Assembly (NCBI GenBank): GCA_002435875.1
Contig: DIVN01000154.1
Coordinates: 1,940 to 9,144 of the forward strand
Direction: 5' to 3'
DNA length: 7,205 bases
Origin: Anaerolineales bacterium UBA6131
GTDB taxonomy: Bacteria; Chloroflexota; Anaerolineae; UBA2200
In this document: one piece after another, positions 1-5,992 of the stretch
Layout of the letters: each line of letters opens with the position of its first letter
Numbering within the stretch: position 1 is the stretch's first letter
Translations under genes and position numbers: made by a program
Notes under the pieces: model-generated
Databases searched by the model: none
What the model was told of the DNA's origin: nothing
Seen by the model: only the letters and a program-made list of their open reading frames with translations

Positions 1-218
1 ACTGTCGCTCGCTGGAGCGCCACAGCCGGGATATGTGCCGTTCCAGTGGCGACATCCAGGAGGCGGACTGAGGAGGCATGCGGTATCAGCGCGACGAGGT
101 GGTTTAGCAGCTCTGTATACCCTACACCCCAAAGCTGCTGGAGCTCACGTTCCATGACGGAGGAGTAATGAGGCGCGAGTTCAGTGAACGCCTGCACCAC
201 GACGTCATCCGAAGACAT
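1..218 (-). CDS. Class I SAM-dependent methyltransferase, N-terminal part (cut by window edge)
   Basis: The frame stays open from an ATG at 218 to the left edge, giving 72 codons with no stop. The start is preceded by AGAGG (224-228) at a spacing of 5, and the nearest upstream in-frame codon of interest is a TGA at 243-245, so ATG 218 is the only sensible start. Residues 53-64 read LLDVATGTAHIP, which is motif I (the SAM-binding glycine loop) of Rossmann-fold methyltransferases. The preceding region, FTELAPHYSSVMERELQQLW, resembles the helical lead-in of UbiE/type-11 methyltransferases. The substrate cannot be told because the acceptor-binding part is outside the window. It lies on the same strand as recR but 365 bases downstream, so it is probably its own transcription unit. 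Class assignment is fairly secure; the specific function is unknown. Confidence 0.8.
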   Translation of the reverse strand, partial: MSSDDVVVQAFTELAPHYSSVMERELQQLWGVGYTELLNHLVALIPHASSVRLLDVATGTAHIPAVALQRAT

Positions 219-326
219 GTGCTCCTCTGCCCTGCACCATGGTCATGCACAACTCACATCAGCGAGTGGATCACTTGGGCCGCGCAGTGGGTCCACGGCC
301 GGGCGCACAACAAAGCGTTGTACCAA

Positions 327-355
327 ATGTTACATCAGAGCGAGGCAAGCTGCAA
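327..355 (-). promoter_or_regulatory. Weak candidate promoter for the methyltransferase gene
   Basis: On the minus strand, TTGCAG (350-355) and TAACAT (327-332) are separated by 17 bases. Only 3 of 6 and 4 of 6 positions match the sigma70 consensus. It lies about 110 bases upstream of the methyltransferase ATG. Its only support is position and spacing, so it could be chance. Confidence 0.25.
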
Positions 356-472
356 GCCGTGTAACCGAATCGTTACCCACCGCACACGGATTCACATTGG
401 TCAGCGTCCGATATACAACAGGCAGGTGTTGGGGACACTTGCGAAGCAACTGCACGAGCGGGGGAATATGCC

Positions 473-511
473 TGGCACGAAAGCCAGTACGTGCAAGGGG
501 ACGTCGTGCCA
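473..511. repeat. Inverted repeat (8-bp arms) downstream of recR
   Basis: TGGCACGA (473-480) and TCGTGCCA (504-511) are perfect complements separated by 23 bases. On the minus-strand transcript this could form a hairpin about 75 bases after the recR stop. No U-run follows on either strand, so a role as intrinsic terminator is not supported. It could be a 3'-end processing or stability structure, or an operator-like dyad for the downstream gene. Confidence 0.4.
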
Positions 512-518
512 ACTACGG

Positions 519-544
519 GCGCGGTGAACGCGCTCCGTCGGAGC
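519..544 (-). terminator. Weak candidate transcription end of the recR operon (two GC-rich hairpins, no U-run)
   Basis: Two small hairpins sit 40-65 bases after the recR stop. GCTCC/GGAGC (532-544) has a 3-base loop, and GCGCG/CGCGC (519-533) has a 5-base loop. They share two bases, so only one can form fully at a time. The T-run required for a classical intrinsic terminator is missing. The call rests only on position and stems. Confidence 0.2.
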
Positions 545-583
545 AATGGTCGCAGGAGTCAGGTCACGGCACTGTTATGCGAC

Positions 584-1183
584 TCACATCTCCCGCCGGC
601 CTTCCAGGGCCTGCGCCAGGGTGATCTCGTCAGCGTATTCCAGATCGCCGCCAACCGGAAGACCACGGGCCAAGCGCGTGACTCTTACTGGAGTGCCTGC
701 GAGCTGTTGGGCGATGTACATGGCGGTTGCCTCACCCTCCAGATTGGGGTTTGTTGCCAGCAGGACCTCGCGCACCGTCCCCTGGCGCACTCGAGCGACC
801 AGCTCAGCGATGCGAAGCTCGCCTGGACCAATGCCTTCGACAGGCGAGATAGCCCCCTGCAAGACGTGGTACAGCCCTCGGAATTGTCGAGTCCGCTCGA
901 GCGCGATCACGTCGAGCGGATCCTCGACGACGCAGATTTGCGAGGTATCCCGATTGGGATCGCTGCAGATAGCGCAGGGGGTCGCTTCAGCGATGTTGAA
1001 ACACACACTGCAGAGAACGGTGAGTTCCTTAACCTGCCGGATCGCCTCAGACAGGGCGAGCACCTGCTCCATGGGCGAGCGCAGCAAGCGATAAGCAAGC
1101 CGAGAGGCGGTCTTGGGCCCGATGCCGGGCAGACGACTGAGCTCGTCGACAAGCCGCGTAACAGGACGGGGAGTTGCAGACAT
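584..1183 (-). CDS. recR: Recombination mediator protein RecR
   Basis: RecR acts with RecF/RecO to load RecA onto gapped single-stranded DNA during recombinational repair. The 199-residue product has the usual length and all family landmarks. There is a helix-hairpin-helix at residues 18-26 (LPGIGPKTA) and a C4 zinc finger at C58, C61, C70 and C73. The Toprim domain starts near ICVVED (83-88), with TNPNLEGEATAMYI at 144-157. The conserved C-terminal segment GLPVGGDLEYADEITL (174-189) ends in ALEGRREM. I chose the ATG at 1183, which overlaps the ybaB stop as TGATG. A GTG one codon upstream (1186) is equally possible. AGGG lies 8 bases before the ATG, inside the ybaB end. The overlap implies translational coupling with ybaB. 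It is the last gene of the dnaX-ybaB-recR cluster. Confidence 0.97.
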   Translation of the reverse strand: MSATPRPVTRLVDELSRLPGIGPKTASRLAYRLLRSPMEQVLALSEAIRQVKELTVLCSVCFNIAEATPCAICSDPNRDTSQICVVEDPLDVIALERTRQFRGLYHVLQGAISPVEGIGPGELRIAELVARVRQGTVREVLLATNPNLEGEATAMYIAQQLAGTPVRVTRLARGLPVGGDLEYADEITLAQALEGRREM

Positions 1184-1530
1184 CACATCAACCCTGGGAT
1201 GTTGAGAGCACCGGTAATGGGCGCCATCTTACCTTCAGCGAGGGCTCGCGACTTGGCTAGTGCCTCGTTAACGGCGGCTAGGATCAAGTCTTGCAGCATG
1301 TCCACTTCGGCCGGATCGACCGCCGCCGGATCTATCGTCACTGAGCGCATTTCCTGCTGCCCCGTCATCACGACGGTGACCGCTCCCCCACCGACGGACA
1401 CAGACAAGGTCTCTTCACTCAGCTCCTGCTGTGCTTGCTGCATGCGCTCCTGCAGTTGCTGTACCTGTTTCATCATCGAAATTGGATTGGACTGGAACGG
1501 CCCGCGGCCGCCCTTACCCTTACTGCCCAT
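1183..1530 (-). CDS. ybaB: YbaB/EbfC family nucleoid-associated DNA-binding protein
   Basis: This is a small dimeric DNA-binding protein of the YbaB/EbfC family, found across bacteria between dnaX and recR. Its exact role is poorly defined; EbfC and YbaB bind DNA and some members are nucleoid-associated. The 115 residues show a Gly/Lys-rich start, then a Gln-rich amphipathic helix (MMKQVQQLQERMQQAQQEL, 19-37). The central strand part follows (SVSVGGGAVTVVMTGQQEMRSVTIDP, 43-68), then a helix with DLILAAVNEALAKS (81-94). The conserved tail is ITGALNIPGL (105-114). The start ATG at 1530 follows AAGGA about 6 bases upstream and lies 15 bases after the dnaX stop. An internal start at M19 or M20 is possible, but the glycine/lysine-rich N-terminus is common in the family. 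The stop shares one base with the recR ATG. Confidence 0.95.
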   Translation of the reverse strand: MGSKGKGGRGPFQSNPISMMKQVQQLQERMQQAQQELSEETLSVSVGGGAVTVVMTGQQEMRSVTIDPAAVDPAEVDMLQDLILAAVNEALAKSRALAEGKMAPITGALNIPGLM

Positions 1531-1545
1531 AACGATTCCTTTCCC

Positions 1546-3249
1546 CTAATCGACGTCAATCACCCGTGCACCAAACTTCTCGATAGCTTCGTGCACTACT
1601 GGATTCTTGAGCAGTTGCTCGCGCCGGTTGGCACGGCTCCGCTGTTCTCTCGTCTCGGGCTCTTCTTCGATCAAGACGCACTTCACGCGCACCGTCTGTC
1701 CGCTAATTTCAGCGAGGGCCTGCTCGACCTCACCTCTGTGTGTCGGTTCATCTAGTTTGTCCTTGTGAAAGGCGTGGTAAAAGCCCAGTGTGATCAGGCC
1801 AGGATCCGCGGAGAGGGGTTCGCAGGACTTGAGCAGGGCTTCGACCGAGCGGTTGCGTGGACGAACAGCCCTGAGCAAGGCCGCCCAGTTGGCTCGCAGC
1901 CACTCCATATCAAGAACAGTGACTTGCCCCGCAAGGGCGGCCGACTCACTGCTGCTATCTGCGCTCGCCTCGGGAGGTTCCGGACTGTCTGCGATCGACG
2001 CAGAGGGACCAAGATCGATCGATGGGCTTGCCTCAGATGTAACTGAAGGCTCCCTCTTGTCCAGCTTGGGCCCAGCCACAACTCGTCTGACCATTTCCGC
2101 TTGTGCCTGAGCACTGGACTCTGACCGTTCTTGCAGAGCCGAACTCGTTTCCACGCCTGCCCGCAGCGCCGAAGCTGCAAGAGCAGATTCTACAATGGCT
2201 AGCTCCAGTGGGAGCTGGCCGCTGGTACCTTTGCGCAAGGCGTTCGCCGCATCATTGAAGCGCCGAATGGTGGCTAGCAAGTGCGGAAGCGATGCCTCAA
2301 CAGGGGAGCCCAGGGTATTTATGGTTGCTGATTTCCATTGTGCCCCCGCCGTTGCATTGACCTTTGACATGAGGACAGTGCGCAGGTACGTCAGGATCTC
2401 CTGCGAGAGCTGGCGCGGATCCACTCCATTATCCACTGCCTGACCGGCAAAGGTCAGACCGCCGGCCATATCCCCTGTAAGAACAGCCTCGACAACGCCC
2501 TCCACGATCTCCCGAGGGGCAGTGCCAAGCACCCGATGTAGATCCTCAAGGGTAATCGCATCGTTGCCAAACGCCATCAATTGATCGAGCAGACTCTCCG
2601 CATCGCGGAAGCTTCCCATCGCGTATCGAGCGATGGCTTCGACTGCCAGATCGTCGATATTGACCTTCTCCTGCTGACAGATCATCTTGAGCTTCTGAAT
2701 CAAGTCAGGCAGAGAGATGCGTCGGAAATCGAAGCGCTGGCACCGCGAAAGAATGGTGGCGGGAATGCGGGATGGCTCTGTGGTGGCGAGGATAAGGATG
2801 GCATGAGGAGGTGGCTCTTCAAGCGTTTTGAGCAACGCGTTGAAGGCCTCATTGGTCAGCATGTGCGCCTCGTCGACAACGTAGACTTTGTACCGGCCTT
2901 CGCTCGGCAAGAAGGCAATTTTGTCGCGCACCTCGCGGATATCATCAATGCCACGATTCGAAGCGGCATCGATCTCGATGAGATCTAGAGAACGAGCACT
3001 GTTGATGCTTTCGCACATTGCACAGCGGTTACATGGCTCGCCATCCTGGGGGCTAAGGCAGTTCAGCGCCTTCGCCAGAACGCGGGCAGTGCTTGTCTTG
3101 CCTGTCCCGCGTGGTCCTGAGAACAGGTAGGCATGCGCAATCCGCCCAGCGCGTAAGGCGTTGAGCAAAGTGGTCGTCACATGCTCCTGGCCGATTATCT
3201 GCGCAAAGGTCTGTGACCGCCAGCGGCGGTATAGTGCCTGGCTTACCAT
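1546..3249 (-). CDS. dnaX: DNA polymerase III subunit tau/gamma (clamp-loader ATPase)
   Basis: DnaX is the ATPase of the clamp loader that places the beta sliding clamp on primed DNA and links the polymerases at the fork. The 567-residue protein has the Walker A motif GPRGTGKT (45-52) and a zinc knuckle at C64, C73, C76 and C79. Walker B is DEAH (126-129), and sensor 1 is in LATTEP (154-159). The SRC motif (168-170) supplies the arginine finger, and sensor 2 is GSFRDA (212-217). The AAA+ and collar parts run to about residue 365. A Ser/Ala/Glu/Pro-rich linker (about 365-440) follows, then a C-terminal domain (about 445-567) where tau proteins contact polymerase or helicase. A strong AGGAGG (3256-3261) sits 6 bases before the ATG. 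No poly-A slippery run is evident, so no gamma form by frameshift is predicted. First gene of dnaX-ybaB-recR; divergent from tatA. Confidence 0.97.
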   Translation of the reverse strand: MVSQALYRRWRSQTFAQIIGQEHVTTTLLNALRAGRIAHAYLFSGPRGTGKTSTARVLAKALNCLSPQDGEPCNRCAMCESINSARSLDLIEIDAASNRGIDDIREVRDKIAFLPSEGRYKVYVVDEAHMLTNEAFNALLKTLEEPPPHAILILATTEPSRIPATILSRCQRFDFRRISLPDLIQKLKMICQQEKVNIDDLAVEAIARYAMGSFRDAESLLDQLMAFGNDAITLEDLHRVLGTAPREIVEGVVEAVLTGDMAGGLTFAGQAVDNGVDPRQLSQEILTYLRTVLMSKVNATAGAQWKSATINTLGSPVEASLPHLLATIRRFNDAANALRKGTSGQLPLELAIVESALAASALRAGVETSSALQERSESSAQAQAEMVRRVVAGPKLDKREPSVTSEASPSIDLGPSASIADSPEPPEASADSSSESAALAGQVTVLDMEWLRANWAALLRAVRPRNRSVEALLKSCEPLSADPGLITLGFYHAFHKDKLDEPTHRGEVEQALAEISGQTVRVKCVLIEEEPETREQRSRANRREQLLKNPVVHEAIEKFGARVIDVD

Positions 3250-3270
3250 TGGTCGCCTCCTGGCTTGCCG

Positions 3271-3299
3271 AGTTTATCATCAACAAGGTGCAAATGCAA
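3271..3299 (-). promoter_or_regulatory. Candidate promoter of the dnaX-ybaB-recR operon
   Basis: Read on the minus strand, TTGCAT (3294-3299) is followed after 17 bases by TAACT-like box TAAACT (3271-3276), preceded by TG at the extended -10 position. The -35 match is weak (3 of 6) and the -10 is 4 of 6, but the TGn extension and spacing are favourable. Transcription would begin near 3264. The leader would be only about 15 bases, just long enough to hold the AGGAGG ribosome binding site. Confidence 0.5.
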
Positions 3300-3307
3300 G
3301 CGCATTT
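3292..3307. promoter_or_regulatory. Dyad between the two divergent -35 boxes (possible operator)
   Basis: AAATGC (3292-3297) and GCATTT (3302-3307) form a perfect 6-bp inverted repeat with a 4-base spacer. It covers the dnaX -35 candidate and reaches the first base of the tatA -35 candidate. A protein bound here would block both promoters. Six-bp arms can arise by chance in a region this size, so this is a candidate only. Confidence 0.3.
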
Positions 3308-3335
3308 TGTCTCGGGGGCATATCCGTGCTACACT
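3307..3335 (+). promoter_or_regulatory. Candidate promoter of tatA
   Basis: TTGTCT (3307-3312, 4 of 6) and TACACT (3330-3335, 4 of 6) are 17 bases apart, and the -10 has a TG extension (TGC directly before TACACT). Transcription would begin near 3342, giving a leader of about 35 bases before the tatA ATG. Confidence 0.55.
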
Positions 3336-3376
3336 GGGCTAACTTACCAGCCGGTTTTGTGCGAAGCGGAGGTACA

Positions 3377-3586
3377 ATGCTACGCAATATAGGCCCAGTA
3401 GAGGTGCTCTTGTTGCTGGCCGTCGTGATCCTTGTCTTTGGCGTCGGCCGCGTGGCTGAGCTCGGGGGCGCACTCGGGAGGAGCATCCGGGAGTTCAGAT
3501 CGGAGCTCCACGCGCCCCGCGATGATGAGCCAGCCAACGACGAGAACACCAGCAAGGGAAAGCCTGACTCCAAAGCAGGGGAGTAG
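3377..3586 (+). CDS. tatA: Twin-arginine translocase pore subunit TatA
   Basis: TatA oligomerises in the cytoplasmic membrane and, with TatC, forms the pathway for export of folded proteins with twin-arginine signals. The 69 residues have the classic layout. A short N-terminus (MLRNIGPVE) leads into one hydrophobic helix (VEVLLLLAVVILVFG, 8-22). The conserved Phe-Gly hinge is at 21-22. An amphipathic helix follows (RVAELGGALGRSIREFRSEL, 25-44), then a short acidic/polar tail. The usual LPE after the hinge reads VAE, so the proline is absent. The ATG at 3377 follows GGAGG (3368-3372). Longer frames starting upstream run into antisense dnaX and are not credible. It is the only plus-strand gene here, divergent from dnaX and convergent with tsaC. 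No tatC is in the window. A TatB or TatE label cannot be fully excluded, but length and sequence favour TatA. Confidence 0.9.
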   Translation: MLRNIGPVEVLLLLAVVILVFGVGRVAELGGALGRSIREFRSELHAPRDDEPANDENTSKGKPDSKAGE

Positions 3587-3597
3587 TCGGCGCGTCC

Positions 3598-4233
3598 CTA
3601 CTGCGCCTGCGTCAGGAAATCCTCCACCGCCGCTGCTAGCGTGCCACGCCTGCGTATCACCACTGGCTCGGCCGTCAAGTCCACTATCGTAGAGGGCACT
3701 CCCCCAGGACAGCGCCCACCATCCAGGATGATGCGAACTCTCCCGCCAAAGATCGTTTCGACCTCTTGCGCAGTGACCGCGTCCGTCCCTCCAGACAAGT
3801 TGGCGCTCGTCGCCGCGACGGGTGCACCTAGCTCTGAGATCAACCGAAGTGCTGCGTCGTGGGCGGGCATGCGCACCGCCACAGACGAACCTCCGCTTGT
3901 GAGCATCACCGGCAGAGTGCTGGCGCAGGGCACCACGAGCGTCACCGGACCTGGCCAAAAGCGCTGCGCCAAGCGCCAGGCTATCTCGGGCACTTCAGAC
4001 GCTACGACGCACAGATCGTCCATCTGACCAATCAGCAGAGGAATCGGTTTCATCCACTCACGACCCTTGAGCACAAAGAGCTGTGCGATTGCCTGGGGCA
4101 ACAACCCATGCGCGCCCAGCCCGTAGACGGTATCCGTGGGCAAGGCTATGACCTCACCTGCCCGGAGCGCACCAACAGCGGTGTCGAAACTACCGGGGTC
4201 AGCGGTAGACAAAAGGCTAGTTCTCTGCCGCAC
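3598..4233 (-). CDS. tsaC: Threonylcarbamoyl-AMP synthase (YrdC/Sua5 domain protein)
   Basis: This enzyme makes L-threonylcarbamoyl-AMP from threonine, bicarbonate and ATP, the first step of the t6A37 modification of ANN-decoding tRNAs. The 211-residue product is a lone YrdC domain of TsaC type, without the extra C-terminal Sua5 domain. Motifs seen are PTDTVYGLG (32-40) and KGREWMKPIPLLI (56-68), with the Lys/Arg/Lys nucleotide-binding set. Next come WPGPVTLVV (93-101), VAVRMP (118-123) and AATSANLSG (140-148). GGVPSTIVDL (177-186) and RRRG (194-197) complete the set. I chose GTG 4233 because AGGTGA (4239-4244) lies 5 bases upstream. GTG at 4242 would add three residues. It overlaps the HAD gene by 17 bases and is last in the prfA operon. 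The stop lies 11 bases from the stop of convergent tatA. Confidence 0.93.
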   Translation of the reverse strand: MRQRTSLLSTADPGSFDTAVGALRAGEVIALPTDTVYGLGAHGLLPQAIAQLFVLKGREWMKPIPLLIGQMDDLCVVASEVPEIAWRLAQRFWPGPVTLVVPCASTLPVMLTSGGSSVAVRMPAHDAALRLISELGAPVAATSANLSGGTDAVTAQEVETIFGGRVRIILDGGRCPGGVPSTIVDLTAEPVVIRRRGTLAAAVEDFLTQAQ

Positions 4234-5095
4234 TACGGTCACCTAGAATGAGCTCTTCGATCACTGCTGCGACCCCGTCCTCATCAATCCTGGGGGCCAG
4301 GAGGTCTGCAGCCGCCTTGGTGGCGTCGCTTCCGTTGCCCATGGCCACACCCAGGCCCGCCCATCTGATCATATCAATGTCGTTATCGTTGTCGCCAATG
4401 GCCATCGTCTCCTTGCGCGCGACACCCAGCTTTCGCGCCAGGAATGCCAGAGCCTGCCCTTTCGATGCTCGCACATGGGTCATCTCGACGAACTGCGCAA
4501 AAGACTGCACAACCGACAAACGGTCCTGAAACTGCTCCCTGACCATGGTTGTCACTACCGGGCATTGAGCAGCGTCAACAACCAACACCAGTTTGGTTGG
4601 ATCATCCTCAAGCATGCTGTAGAGGCTGTCCACCAGATGCAGTTCCTCCTTCATCGGCGAGTACTCCGCATAGAAGCGGAGCCGCGCTGTCGCTCGCTCG
4701 GCAAAGAGCCGGTCGTGAAGATGAAGGCATATGTCCCAATCCTGCTCCCTGGCCAGGTCAATGCACTCCTTCGCCAGATGGGCCGGCACTCCAAGATGGA
4801 GGAATGGCAGGGCCTCCTGCCGATCGTGGACGACCGCTCCCTGATAGCAGATCAGCGGCTCGACAATTCCCAGGTCGTCGGCGAACGATCGTGTGTGCTG
4901 GAAGGGACGACCCGAAGCAAGGGTAACATGAACTCCCAATCTCGTAGCTTGCCCTATGGCAGCTCGAACGCGCGACGAGACCTGCATATGCGCATCGACT
5001 ATCGTTCCATCGAGGTCCAGTGCAAGCAGGCGATACGACGCCTTCCCGGCGCTGAAAGACGAACCCGTCGTAGGCCCAACGGCAGCCGGACACAT
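4217..5095 (-). CDS. Cof-type HAD-IIB family hydrolase (phosphatase, substrate unknown)
   Basis: This is a haloacid-dehalogenase-fold phosphatase of the Cof/YidA type; members dephosphorylate small phosphorylated metabolites such as sugar phosphates or flavin nucleotides. The 292 residues carry all four HAD motifs. Motif I is DLDGT (27-31, nucleophile D27, acid D29), and motif II is LASGR (59-63). Motif III is the lysine of SKG (K212), and motif IV is GDNDNDIDM (234-242). The insert between motifs II and III (about 85-205) fits a C2B cap. The ATG at 5095 shares one base with the prmC stop (TGATG), and AAGGG lies about 10 bases upstream. No other ATG, GTG or TTG occurs before motif I, so the roughly 20-residue polar N-terminal extension is probably real. 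The end overlaps tsaC, which implies coupled translation. The substrate cannot be inferred from sequence. Confidence 0.92.
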   Translation of the reverse strand: MCPAAVGPTTGSSFSAGKASYRLLALDLDGTIVDAHMQVSSRVRAAIGQATRLGVHVTLASGRPFQHTRSFADDLGIVEPLICYQGAVVHDRQEALPFLHLGVPAHLAKECIDLAREQDWDICLHLHDRLFAERATARLRFYAEYSPMKEELHLVDSLYSMLEDDPTKLVLVVDAAQCPVVTTMVREQFQDRLSVVQSFAQFVEMTHVRASKGQALAFLARKLGVARKETMAIGDNDNDIDMIRWAGLGVAMGNGSDATKAAADLLAPRIDEDGVAAVIEELILGDRSAAEN

Positions 5096-5985
5096 CAGGA
5101 CCAGACCCTTACGATGCGGTCAAAGCCAGCATAGTCCGGCATGACTTCCACCCGTGCATTAGGAAATGCCTGCTGTACCAGATTCGCGACCCTGGGCCCT
5201 TGGTCAGCACCAATTTCCAATAGGAGTACCCCATGGTGCGCGAGGCAGCGAGGGGCCTCCTGCAAGAGCTTGCGGATGGAGTCCAGACCATCTCGCCCCC
5301 CGTCCAAAGCGGCGACAGGCTCATAGTCTCGCACGTCTCTCGCCGCAGCATGCAAGTCCGCAGTTGACACATACGGCAGGTTCGCCACCAGTAACTGCAC
5401 TCGATCAGGCAGCGGATCGAGCAGATTGCCACAGAGCAGCTGGATCTGGTTCTGGACCCGCAACCTGGCCACGTTGGTCGCAGCCACCTGCAGCGCATCA
5501 GGGGAGGAATCAATGGCATACACTCTTGCGGCGGGCAGGCGCGTCGCCACACAGACGGCAATCACTCCGCTGCCAGTCCCAACGTCAGCGACGCTAGTTG
5601 CGCCTGAGGTCCACCCCATCTCCCGTACTGTCTCGAGCACCCGCTCCACGACCAGCTCTGTCTCAGGGCGCGGGATGAGCACCCTTCGATCAACCACAAA
5701 GTCGAGCCCGAAGAACTCACGGTGTCCAATGATGTACGGCACGGGCTCGTGTTGGCAGCGACGATTAACCGCAGCAACGAACTCTTCCCACTCCCGGTTG
5801 GAAAGCTTCTGCTCAGGCCAGGCGTGAAGTCGGGAGCGTGTCCATCGCAACACATGACCAAGAAGAACTTCGGAATCGAGACGCGGAGACTCCACGTCAG
5901 CTTGAACCAAGGCAGTCACTGCCCAATGCAGGGCCTGGCGCACATCCAGCGGGGTTGGAAGCCCGCACAATGGCAGATCAGGCAC
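5095..5985 (-). CDS. prmC: Peptide chain release factor N5-glutamine methyltransferase PrmC
   Basis: PrmC (HemK) transfers a methyl group from SAM to the glutamine of the GGQ motif in release factors. Taking GTG 5985 as start gives 296 residues, close to the family norm. Visible are the N-terminal helical domain with ESPRLDSEVLL (32-42), then PYIIGHREFFG (83-93) and LIPRPETELVVE (103-114). The SAM loop is DVGTGSG (134-140) and the acidic SAM ligand is D159. The catalytic motif is NLPY (202-205) in place of the usual NPPY. YEPVAALDGGRDGLDSIR (221-238) and the end GFDRIVRVWS follow. The start is uncertain: GTG 5985 lies 7 bases after the prfA stop without a clear ribosome binding site. GTG 5943 and TTG 5970 are also possible. 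TTG 6051 has AGGAG four bases upstream but would overlap prfA by 59 bases. Its target RF1 is encoded immediately upstream. Confidence 0.93.
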   Translation of the reverse strand: MPDLPLCGLPTPLDVRQALHWAVTALVQADVESPRLDSEVLLGHVLRWTRSRLHAWPEQKLSNREWEEFVAAVNRRCQHEPVPYIIGHREFFGLDFVVDRRVLIPRPETELVVERVLETVREMGWTSGATSVADVGTGSGVIAVCVATRLPAARVYAIDSSPDALQVAATNVARLRVQNQIQLLCGNLLDPLPDRVQLLVANLPYVSTADLHAAARDVRDYEPVAALDGGRDGLDSIRKLLQEAPRCLAHHGVLLLEIGADQGPRVANLVQQAFPNARVEVMPDYAGFDRIVRVWS

Positions 5986-5992
5986 CTGGCAT

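Larger units (their letters stand above)
219..583. other. 365-base intergenic region between recR and the methyltransferase gene
   Basis: No reading frame here on either strand resembles a known protein or starts with a convincing ribosome binding site. The longest minus-strand frame is about 60 codons (330-512). Plus-strand frames running through this region are antisense to recR or to the methyltransferase and have shadow-like composition. It holds several small inverted repeats. ACAAC/GTTGT (307-321) has a 5-base loop. CCGTGT/ACACGG (357-389) has a nested AAC/GTT. There is an 8-bp pair at 473-511, and two adjacent GC-rich hairpins at 519-533 and 532-544. None is followed by a run of T on the minus strand, so no standard intrinsic terminator for the dnaX-ybaB-recR operon can be called. 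I see no tRNA or rRNA. Confidence 0.6.

Noticed and set aside
330..512. Minus-strand 60-codon frame in the recR-methyltransferase gap
   Set aside because: It has no recognisable motif and no Shine-Dalgarno sequence, and it is short enough to occur by chance.
168..624. Plus-strand open frames of 119 and 146 codons near the left end
   Set aside because: They begin inside the antisense of the methyltransferase or run into antisense recR. Composition is rich in Cys, His, Arg and Ser, no domain is recognised and no convincing ribosome binding site is present.
491..1549. Long plus-strand open frame (352 codons) antisense to recR and ybaB
   Set aside because: It is fully antisense to two well-recognised genes, has no family resemblance, and ends in Cys/Ser/Pro-rich composition typical of the complement of a Gln/Ala-rich coding region. 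Long antisense frames are common in GC-rich genes.
1546..3249. Programmed frameshift in dnaX producing a gamma form
   Set aside because: Only runs of four A or fewer are seen on the coding strand and no A-rich heptamer lies near the domain III boundary. Only the full-length product is supported.
3161..3376. Upstream extension of tatA to a 141-residue protein
   Set aside because: The extra residues are antisense to the start of dnaX and are not TatA-like. The ATG at 3377 has its own ribosome binding site and gives a normal TatA length.
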